Below are positions 6,684-13,744 of a DNA stretch of 64,000 nucleotides, piece by piece. Below the pieces are notes generated by a model that saw nothing but the letters and a program-made list of their open reading frames with translations, was not told the DNA's origin and did no database searches. The position numbers were made by a program, and so were the translations under genes. This stretch comes from Desulfobacteraceae bacterium (GTDB lineage: Bacteria > Desulfobacterota > Desulfobacteria > Desulfobacterales > Desulfosalsimonadaceae): positions 1 to 64,000 of the forward strand of contig JABZFM010000019.1 of NCBI GenBank assembly GCA_014237465.1. The letters run 5' to 3'. Each line of letters starts with the position of its first letter. The stretch's first letter is position 1.

Positions 6684-8467
6684 TCGGAGGAGGATTTGCC
6701 GGACGGATTCTGCATGTGGATCTGAGTGAACAACGGATATGGACCGTGCCTTTAGACGAAACGCTTGCCAGGGATTATGTGGGCGGTTTGGGGGTTTGCA
6801 TCAAGCTGGCTTATGACCTGATTCCCCACGGTGTGGATCCGCTATCTCCGGAAAGCGTGTTCGTTCTGGGCGTTGGCCCTTTGGTGGGAACGGATCTGCC
6901 ATCATCATCGCGCATGTACGCGGTGGCCAGGCTGCCGGCCAGCGGGACCGTGGGTTGGTGCGGCGCAGGCGGGTATTCCTTTGGCGCACAGTTAAAGTAC
7001 GCGGGATATGATCATATTATCGTCTCCGGTATGGCTGACAAGCCCGTATACATAAATATCGAAGATGACCGGGTCGACATCCGGGACGCAGATGCCCTGT
7101 GGGGGCTGGGCATAGACGAAACATGTGAGTCGGTCTACAGGGCTCATGATGCGCAGGCTGGCGTGATAGCCATCGGGCCGGCGGGTGAAAACAAATCCAC
7201 AATTGCCATGGCGTTCGTGGATCGTATTTCCACCCTGGGCCGGGGCGGTTTCGGCGCAGTCATGGGAGTAAAAAATTTAAAAGCCATTGTGGTTCGGGGG
7301 ACCGGGGGGGTGAAGGTGGCTGACCGGAAGCGCTTTAACAAACTCAGCCGTTCGCTGCTCAATTCTGTTCGGGAATACAAATATCTCAAAGAATGGCAGG
7401 ACCTGGGGATGCTTAAAGCTTTTCCCATGGTCCCGGTTGATGTATATAAGCGCATGAAAGAAAGGCGGACGGCCTGTGTGTCCTGCCCCGTAGGGTGCAA
7501 GGAAGTGGTTCGCATTCCGGACGGTCCGTTTGCCGGGCTGGTCAAGCACACCAGCTCAGCTCTTAATCTGTTTACGCCCATGATGTACGGCATGAAAGAC
7601 CCATGGGAAGCCGTAAAACTGATTGCCGATCTTGATACTTACGGTATGGATATGTTCGAGTTTTTTGGCCTGATGGAAATGGCCCGAGAGCTGGCAGCCT
7701 CCGGAGTGATCGCTCTTGCGCCCGAAGAACCGGAGATCGATTTAACGTCTCTTCCTTCCATGGCGGCCTGGGCCGAAAAGATCGCCCGGCGCCAGGGAAC
7801 GGGAGATCTCCTGGCAGACGGATTTACCGCGGTAATGGAAAAACTGGGGCCTGAAGCCAAACAACATGCGCCGGCGCTTATCAAGGGCATACATCCGTAC
7901 GCCGGCCCGGGAGCGGCACTGCCCTGGGATCGATTCGGAACCATGGAACTGGGGCAGGTACTGGACCCGCGGGGCCCTCACGTGGGATCAGGCGGATCAC
8001 CGACCTATTTTGCGGTACGCCCGCTGGAGGTATTTCCAAAGCATTTAAAACGGATGGGCGTTCCGGAAGATGCTGTGGATGGCATCCTTGGGCCTGATCG
8101 GAACAAGCTGCGTGTGGGGCGGCTCCTGCGGTATTCCCATGCCTGGTTTGCCATGCTGGGGTCTTTGGGTATTTGCGCCCGGGGACAGGTGAACCGATTC
8201 TACAATGCCGATCTTTGCGCTGAAGCTTATGAGGCCGCCACAGGAATCCCCACGTCGACAGACGATCTCCGAAAACGGGTCGACCGGGTCTGGACCACGT
8301 TTCGAGAATTAAACATCCGGGAAGGCTTGGATGCTTCAAAGGAAGCCCTGCCCGATCAATGGTTTAAGGAACCCGGATTCAAGGAGTATCTTACCGGCGA
8401 ACCCCTGACCAAAGAACAGGCTGAAGAAATGAAAAGAGAATATTTTGATGAGTGGGGATGGGAGTGA
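6680..8467 (+). CDS. aor: aldehyde:ferredoxin oxidoreductase family tungsten enzyme
   Basis: The 595-residue protein matches the AOR family over its full length. The N-terminal domain begins GGFAGRILHVDLS and contains SSRMYAVARLPASGTVGWCG. The [4Fe-4S] motif is C266-x2-C269-x3-C273, with a further conserved-region cysteine in LGICARGQVNRF near the C-terminus. These enzymes oxidise aldehydes, or in reverse reduce carboxylates, using a tungsten bis-pterin cofactor and ferredoxin. The substrate cannot be read from sequence. The preceding ferredoxin gene overlaps by 4 bp. This block is noticeably richer in GC than its neighbours and sits beside accessory DNA, so it may have been acquired. Confidence 0.85.
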   Translation: MIGGGFAGRILHVDLSEQRIWTVPLDETLARDYVGGLGVCIKLAYDLIPHGVDPLSPESVFVLGVGPLVGTDLPSSSRMYAVARLPASGTVGWCGAGGYSFGAQLKYAGYDHIIVSGMADKPVYINIEDDRVDIRDADALWGLGIDETCESVYRAHDAQAGVIAIGPAGENKSTIAMAFVDRISTLGRGGFGAVMGVKNLKAIVVRGTGGVKVADRKRFNKLSRSLLNSVREYKYLKEWQDLGMLKAFPMVPVDVYKRMKERRTACVSCPVGCKEVVRIPDGPFAGLVKHTSSALNLFTPMMYGMKDPWEAVKLIADLDTYGMDMFEFFGLMEMARELAASGVIALAPEEPEIDLTSLPSMAAWAEKIARRQGTGDLLADGFTAVMEKLGPEAKQHAPALIKGIHPYAGPGAALPWDRFGTMELGQVLDPRGPHVGSGGSPTYFAVRPLEVFPKHLKRMGVPEDAVDGILGPDRNKLRVGRLLRYSHAWFAMLGSLGICARGQVNRFYNADLCAEAYEAATGIPTSTDDLRKRVDRVWTTFRELNIREGLDASKEALPDQWFKEPGFKEYLTGEPLTKEQAEEMKREYFDEWGWE

Positions 8468-8520
8468 TGAAAGAACATAAGGAACTTCTATTTATTACGG
8501 TCTTTTTACAGGATCATCAA

Positions 8521-9180
8521 TCATAATATGCGAAACAATTCCTTTTGAGAAACTTCGCCTTCGCGGATAATTGTCGGAGGATCGGTTGTCACATCCACAA
8601 CCGTTGAACCGATACCGCCTTTTAACGTTCCCGAATCAATCACCAGGTTGACACCTTTAATGATTTCCGGAGACAAATCCTCAATACAATCCGCGCCGGG
8701 ATCACCGGACAAGTTGGCGCTGGTGCCTGTGAGGGGATGATCAAGGGATACGACAAGCTTGACGGCGACCGGATGTTCCGGCACCCGGATTCCGATTTTC
8801 GACGTTCCTGCCGTTAAGTTGGACGGGACATCCGGCCGGGCCTTAAAGACGATTGTCACACGGCCGGGCCAGAATGTTTCCATGAATTTGACAGCCGCGG
8901 ATGGGATTTCCGCAGCCAATGATGTTACGGCATCGACTGATTTGATTAACACGGACAGCGGGTTATGCATTAAGCGCTGTTTGACGCAAAACACCTGATT
9001 CACCGCCTCGGCGTTAAAGGCATCCACGCCCATGCCGTACAGCGTGCGGGTGGGAAAAACGACAACCCCTCCTCTCTTTACAACATCAGCAGCTTCGCAA
9101 ATCAGCGATAACTCCGGATGGTCCGGATCGATATGTCGAATATTGGATTTAGATGCTAAACTTTTTGGCCTTTTGTTCAA
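8521..9180 (-). CDS. YrdC/Sua5 family threonylcarbamoyl-AMP synthase
   Basis: The protein makes threonylcarbamoyl-adenylate for t6A modification of ANN-decoding tRNAs. Visible signatures are FPTRTLYGMGVDA, the KQR triad in VKQRLMHNPLSVL, and TSANLSGDPG. The frame is open far upstream into the purDE gene with no ATG close to the domain. I chose the TTG at 9180, which overlaps purDE by 32 bp; the domain proper begins at NIRHIDPDH. It is the last gene of the ddl-purDE-yrdC minus-strand run. The start is uncertain, the family call is not. Confidence 0.8.
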   Translation of the reverse strand: MNKRPKSLASKSNIRHIDPDHPELSLICEAADVVKRGGVVVFPTRTLYGMGVDAFNAEAVNQVFCVKQRLMHNPLSVLIKSVDAVTSLAAEIPSAAVKFMETFWPGRVTIVFKARPDVPSNLTAGTSKIGIRVPEHPVAVKLVVSLDHPLTGTSANLSGDPGADCIEDLSPEIIKGVNLVIDSGTLKGGIGSTVVDVTTDPPTIIREGEVSQKELFRIL

Positions 9181-10915
9181 CCTGATCCGCCATTTCTTTT
9201 TTAAATTCCTTGAGCAGGCGCTGCAGTTCGGGATCTGATGCGGATAAAATCTGAACCGCGAAAATCCCGGCATTTCGTGCCCCGGATTTTCCAATCGCCA
9301 TGGTGGCAACCGGTACCCCGGGGGGCATCTGTACGGTGGACAGCAGCGCATCCATTCCGTTTAAAGCCGAAGAGTCAATGGGAACGCCGATAATGGGCAG
9401 GATGGTGTGTCCTGCCAGCGCACCGGCCAGATGGGCCGCATGCCCGGCGCCGGCAATAATCACCTTAACGCCTTTTTTCTCCGCATTCACCACAAAATCC
9501 ACCGCCCGTTTGGGGGTCCGGTGGGCGGATGCCACGGTGATTTCAAAAGGAACACCGAATTTCTTCAGGATGTCGGCCGCCTGCTTCATTACCCCGTAAT
9601 CCGAATCGCTCCCCATGACAATTCCCACAAGGGGCGGTGTTTCAAGTCTTTTAATCGCTTTCTGCCCGATATCCGTCCGGTTATAGGCACCGTTCCAGGA
9701 AATTTTGGAGACCGCAAGGTATGCTTTGGCAATCGCCTTTTGCACGGTATCGCCCAGAGCGGTAACCCCCAGGACCCTTCCGCCGTTTGTAACGATTTTA
9801 CCTTTTTTGTCCGCGGTTCCGGCATGAAAGACCACTACATCTTTCATGCGTTTGACTTTTTCCAGTCCGGAAATCGGCATCCCTTTTTTATATGATCCGG
9901 GATATCCTTTGGATGCCATTACCACACAAACCGCCGGCCGCTGATCAATCTCCAAGCTGAACTGATCCAGCTGTTCATCCACCACGGCTTCCATTATTTC
10001 GACAATATCGGATTTTAAACGCATCAGCAACGGCTGGGCTTCCGGGTCACCGAACCGGGCGTTAAACTCCACCACATTGACCTGGTCCCGATCAATCATC
10101 AACCCTGCGTACAGGACCCCCTTGTAGGGATGCCCTTCGGCGGCCATGGCGTTTACCATTGGAATCATGACCTGGTCCATTATTTTGTCATGAATAGACG
10201 CATCCACCACCGGCGCAGGTGAGTAAGCGCCCATCCCCCCGGTGTTAGGCCCTTCATCATTGTCGTATATGGTTTTATGATCCTGGGAAGTCGGCAGGGG
10301 CAGCACGTGCTTTCCGTCCGTAAATGCGATAAAAGAGGCTTCCTCTCCGATCAGACAGTCTTCTATCAGCACTTTTTTACCGGCATCGCCAAACGCCTTA
10401 TCTTTTAATATCATTTTAACGGCATCCGCCGCCTCTTTTTTTGTCTTGCAGACCAGAACGCCTTTTCCGGCGGCCAGGCCGTCTGCTTTCACGACTATCG
10501 GAGTGTTCATGGACTTTATATACCCCTGCGCCTTGTCATGACTACTAAATGTCCGGCCCATGGCTGTGGGGATGCCGTATTTCAGCATTATTTTCTTGGC
10601 AAAAGATTTGCTGGCCTCGATTTGAGCCGCTTTTTTGGACGGGCCAAATACCTTCAGCCCCTTTTTTTCAAACAGGTCGACGATTCCTTCAGAAAGCGGG
10701 GCTTCCGGGCCGACAACCGTCAAATCGACAGATTCTTTTTCCGCAAATGCTGCCAGGCCGACAATGTCTTCCGCTTTAACCGGAACACATTTTGCAATCC
10801 CTTCAATTCCCGCATTACCGGGAGCGCAAAAAATCTTTTTGACTTTCGGACTTTTCGTAATTTCCCATGCCAGTGTATGTTCCCTTCCGCCGCTGCCAAC
10901 AATTAAAATTTTCAT
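9149..10915 (-). CDS. purDE: fused PurD-PurE: GAR synthetase plus AIR/N5-CAIR enzyme
   Basis: A single 588-residue frame joins two purine-synthesis enzymes. Residues 1 to about 425 are phosphoribosylamine-glycine ligase, beginning MKILIVGSGGREHTLAWE and containing the ATP-grasp region (DGLAAGKGV, EFNARFGDPEAQ). Residues from about 429 are a complete PurE domain: GSDSD, SAHRTP, AGAGHAAHLAG and MPPGVPVATMAIG. I see no frameshift or internal stop. The fusion joins step 2 and the later carboxylation or mutase step of IMP synthesis. The start has AAAGGA upstream. It follows ddl by 35 bp and overlaps the YrdC-type gene. Confidence 0.9.
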   Translation of the reverse strand: MKILIVGSGGREHTLAWEITKSPKVKKIFCAPGNAGIEGIAKCVPVKAEDIVGLAAFAEKESVDLTVVGPEAPLSEGIVDLFEKKGLKVFGPSKKAAQIEASKSFAKKIMLKYGIPTAMGRTFSSHDKAQGYIKSMNTPIVVKADGLAAGKGVLVCKTKKEAADAVKMILKDKAFGDAGKKVLIEDCLIGEEASFIAFTDGKHVLPLPTSQDHKTIYDNDEGPNTGGMGAYSPAPVVDASIHDKIMDQVMIPMVNAMAAEGHPYKGVLYAGLMIDRDQVNVVEFNARFGDPEAQPLLMRLKSDIVEIMEAVVDEQLDQFSLEIDQRPAVCVVMASKGYPGSYKKGMPISGLEKVKRMKDVVVFHAGTADKKGKIVTNGGRVLGVTALGDTVQKAIAKAYLAVSKISWNGAYNRTDIGQKAIKRLETPPLVGIVMGSDSDYGVMKQAADILKKFGVPFEITVASAHRTPKRAVDFVVNAEKKGVKVIIAGAGHAAHLAGALAGHTILPIIGVPIDSSALNGMDALLSTVQMPPGVPVATMAIGKSGARNAGIFAVQILSASDPELQRLLKEFKKEMADQVEQKAKKFSI

Positions 10916-10950
10916 CGATTGTTTCCTTTCATTAAAAACTACCGGGCTGC

Positions 10951-11919
10951 CTAACTGCGGTTATTGTAACCCGTGTTTCTCACAGGTTCTTCCAGTCCCA
11001 GCTCAATCAACCGGTCAATGAGCTGACTGAAATTCATTCCGGCTTTTTCCGCCGCCAGAGGCAGCAGGCTGGACGCCGTCATTCCCGGAATCGTATTGGT
11101 TTCAAGAACATAAATGTCTTCACCCTTAATAATCATATCCGTCCGGCTGCACCCTTTGCAAAAAAGCGCACTGTGAGATTTTTTTGCCAGCTCCCAGGCT
11201 CTTTTCGTCAATTTTTCACTGATCCGGGCCGGACAGATTTCTTCAGTTTCGCCGGCCGTGTATTTTGCCTGATAATCAAAAAACTCATATGTGTCGTTTG
11301 GCACGATTTCTACAATAGGCAGCGCTTCCGGGTTTTTATTGCCGATAACAGCGCCGGTAATTTCAGTCCCTTTAATATATTCTTCCAGTAAAACGGTATC
11401 ATCATATTCAAACGCTTTATCCAAAGCCTTTATCAAATCATTTTTCGAATGCGCAATAGTCATCCCGATACTGGAACCGCCGCTGACCGGTTTTACGACA
11501 ATCGGCAGCCCGAGCCTGCTAATACAGGTGTCCGCATCAATGGAATCATTTGTTCTAAACGTCATGTAAGTCGGGGTAGGAATGTTGCATTGCGCATAGA
11601 AGTGTTTTGACGCCAGCTTGTTGATGGCAACCGAACTTCCCAGCGGTCCCGAGCACTGATACGGAATATTCAATAAATCAAGCAGGCCCTGAACCGTACC
11701 GTCTTCACCATGGGCGCCATGAAGAATAATTAGGGCCACATCTATCTTTCGGGCATCGGCAATCAGTTGGGCAATCTCTGTTTTGGGGTCATATCGGAAT
11801 ACATTATATCTGTTTTTATCCAGCGCATGATACACGTGATCACCGCCGGAAAGGGAAACTTCACGCTCTGAGGATGTGCCGCCGGACAGGAGTGCCACTG
11901 TAATAATCTTCTTTTCCAT
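10951..11919 (-). CDS. ddl: D-alanine--D-alanine ligase
   Basis: The 322-residue protein joins two D-alanines for peptidoglycan precursor synthesis in the cytoplasm. The N-terminus ALLSGGTSSEREVSLSGG is the classic Ddl glycine-rich loop; HGAHGEDGTVQG, KPVSGGSSIGM and the metal-binding ETNTIPGMT segment complete the ATP-grasp fold. Length is close to the family norm. It lies 36 bp downstream of the SHOCT-domain gene and 35 bp upstream of purDE on the same strand, so it is probably part of one transcript. Confidence 0.93.
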   Translation of the reverse strand: MEKKIITVALLSGGTSSEREVSLSGGDHVYHALDKNRYNVFRYDPKTEIAQLIADARKIDVALIILHGAHGEDGTVQGLLDLLNIPYQCSGPLGSSVAINKLASKHFYAQCNIPTPTYMTFRTNDSIDADTCISRLGLPIVVKPVSGGSSIGMTIAHSKNDLIKALDKAFEYDDTVLLEEYIKGTEITGAVIGNKNPEALPIVEIVPNDTYEFFDYQAKYTAGETEEICPARISEKLTKRAWELAKKSHSALFCKGCSRTDMIIKGEDIYVLETNTIPGMTASSLLPLAAEKAGMNFSQLIDRLIELGLEEPVRNTGYNNRS

Positions 11920-11955
11920 ATAAATCGTATTCTGTGATCTGGCTTATTGATTAAA

Positions 11956-12465
11956 TTAATTCAGCAGCGATTTTTTCACCTGATTATATTCTTCAAGGGT
12001 TATCAGGTTCTTTTCCAGCATGCGGGCAAGTTCCATCAACTCTCTTAACCGCCTGGAATCCGGATCCTCTAACTGGCGGGATACCGGCATTGCATCACTT
12101 TCGATCACCCGTGGATCTCTCGTATCTCTGGCTATTTTAAAAGAGGCAAGGCCGCCGAGTAAATTGACTTCAACGTTTTTTCCTTTTAATTCGGGCAGCG
12201 ACAGGATTTTTAAAAACGCTGTGCCGCCTTCTTTTTTCATATAGCGATAAAGCAGGTAAACGGATCCTGAGATAAGGCCGCTACCGACTAAAAAAACCCA
12301 GAAAATATAATTGACAATTCCGCTGAAAAATAAAACCAGTATCCCGAGTCCGGCCAGCAGAATTACGTGAAAAATCAGAATTGACGACGCCAGAATCAGG
12401 CTGTTTGTGATATTCGTTATTTCACTGTTTTTTTTAAACATTTTTTCCAATTTGCCTGAATGCAT
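11956..12465 (-). CDS. two-TM membrane protein with SHOCT domain
   Basis: This 169-residue protein has two hydrophobic segments (about 22-47 and 50-73) and a C-terminal SHOCT-type motif, LMELARMLEKNLITLEEYNQ, near residues 140-165. SHOCT is a short helical pair found at the ends of many unrelated proteins and thought to mediate oligomerisation. The middle part is a short beta-rich region. I cannot assign a function. It is the first gene of the run leading into ddl. Confidence 0.6.
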   Translation of the reverse strand: MHSGKLEKMFKKNSEITNITNSLILASSILIFHVILLAGLGILVLFFSGIVNYIFWVFLVGSGLISGSVYLLYRYMKKEGGTAFLKILSLPELKGKNVEVNLLGGLASFKIARDTRDPRVIESDAMPVSRQLEDPDSRRLRELMELARMLEKNLITLEEYNQVKKSLLN

Positions 12466-12542
12466 AAGCAGCCTAACACATCATAACTGCTCTTCAGGAT
12501 TTCATCCGTTAAATATGATAGCCCCGCAAAAAATCAGATTCC

Positions 12543-12667
12543 GACGGCAAAGTATAAAAATTCAAATTCAAGGCGCGCAAATCCTGAGCAATGATTCGTA
12601 CTTTTCGTACTATGAAGCAGCGAAGGATGCAGCGCAACGCCGAAGTTGGATTTTTTACGAAGCCGTC
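12543..12667. repeat. GATGGC-ended intergenic repeat, family II copy 1
   Basis: This 125-bp element matches the 125-bp element at 42161-42285 in inverted orientation along its whole length. The ends read GACGGC and GCCGTC. Shared internal blocks include AAGGCGCGCAAATCCTGAG against AAGGCGCACAAATTCTGAG, and GCGTTGCGCTGCATCC against TGTTGCACTGCATTCC on the opposite strand. It has no coding potential and lies in the gap below the DUF1992 gene. Confidence 0.75.
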
Positions 12668-12683
12668 AAATATGTATTTCATT

Positions 12684-13076
12684 TTATCGACCGGGTTTTG
12701 ATTTATTGGATGACAGGCAGTCAACCACCCGTTCTTCATATTTTTGGGGAATTTCAAATTTAACGGCCCCCTTTCGCAACGTATTGAGCTTTAAAATTAA
12801 ATAATTTAATTTTTTAAGGGTTTTGTATTTTAATTTTTCATCCGTCATGTTCTCCAAAAGTGCTTCCGTATTGCGGATTTCCTTTTTAGTTTCAATTTCA
12901 GGAGGCACACAATCCGCGTTTTTTAATATTTTATACGCCAGACGCAGATCTTCCGGTATACGACTGATATCTTCAATATTTAACGGCTTACCAGCCCCTG
13001 CGAGATTATCAAACTCCCCCTTTTTCTGGGATTGCTTAATCCTCTCTTCAACAATTTTTTCAAACCCGGTGATCAT
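12684..13076 (-). CDS. DUF1992 protein (DnaJ-C28-like conserved domain)
   Basis: The 130-residue protein opens with IVEERIKQSQKKGEFDNLAG followed by GKPLNIED, the hallmark of DUF1992, also found in DNAJC28 homologues. It is predicted soluble and helical. Its biochemical role is not known. It is a single gene, with the intergenic repeat immediately downstream and no close partner. The start is the first ATG; no strong ribosome site helps to confirm it. Confidence 0.75.
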   Translation of the reverse strand: MITGFEKIVEERIKQSQKKGEFDNLAGAGKPLNIEDISRIPEDLRLAYKILKNADCVPPEIETKKEIRNTEALLENMTDEKLKYKTLKKLNYLILKLNTLRKGAVKFEIPQKYEERVVDCLSSNKSKPGR

Positions 13077-13370
13077 AATACAAACATCTTTTTCCTGACG
13101 GACCGCATTTACTTAAACCGAAATTGAGCGATTAGACTTTTTTACCCCTCAATTTAAATTAAACATGATTATCACCATGTTTCAGAAAATTGTCAAACAC
13201 TCTCATCGCTTCTTTAACAGAGTGTTGAAAAACGTCATAATCGCAGACCAAAACTAAAATCAGAAAGGCAAAGGTGACCCGAAAAAGTGGCGTTTATATT
13301 TATAAATGAGCATTTTGAGCGTCACTTTTAACGCCGTATGATCAAGTGCAATCGTTTTTCAAAATAAATA
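13077..13370. other. intergenic with a repeat bounded by 10-bp inverted ends
   Basis: No gene is visible. TTGAAAAACG (13225-13234) and CGTTTTTCAA (13353-13362) are exact inverted ends of a 138-bp segment containing AGTGGCGTTTATATTTATAA. It resembles a small non-coding repeat element, but no second copy is present in the window. Confidence 0.4.
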
Positions 13371-13409
13371 AGCCCCTCTGTTTTAAGCAAAGGGGCTGTT
13401 ATTTTTTTC
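13371..13409. terminator. hairpin beside tRNA-Met
   Basis: AGCCCCT (13371-13377) pairs with AGGGGCT (13391-13397). The longer T run follows on the plus strand, with a weaker one on the minus strand. It lies just downstream of the minus-strand tRNA-Met and probably ends its transcription. Confidence 0.5.
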
Positions 13410-13413
13410 TAAG

Positions 13414-13490
13414 TGGTGGCGATGCAGGGACTTGAACCCCGGACACTGCGGATATGAGCCGCATGCTCTAACCAGCTGAGCTACATCGCC
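13414..13490 (-). tRNA. tRNA-Met (anticodon CAT)
   Basis: The 77-nt gene has acceptor GGCGATG/CATCGCC, a D-arm with AGCTCAGCTGGTTAGAGC, anticodon stem TGCGG/CCGCA around CTCATAT (anticodon CAT), T-loop GTTCAAG and encoded CCA. The body resembles elongator tRNA-Met; a lysidine-modified tRNA-Ile2 with the same anticodon cannot be fully excluded. Confidence 0.88.
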
Positions 13491-13744
13491 TTGTTGAAAA
13501 TTTCGTAAAAGGCCCAATGTTTTTCTATGGATTCCTTTTACATCATCCATTAATTACTTCATCTTTTTGAAAAAAACCTCCGACCCATTGTATACAAATG
13601 TGTGTTCGCATCTGGTATCGGACATTTTACGAAACCTTCAACAGCGACCAGACTTGGAAAAGAGCTGTTTAACAGCTATAACCGTTCAGGTCAATGCCAA
13701 AAACATTTTTTTTGAATTTTGGATATTGTGTGACCAACCCTAAT

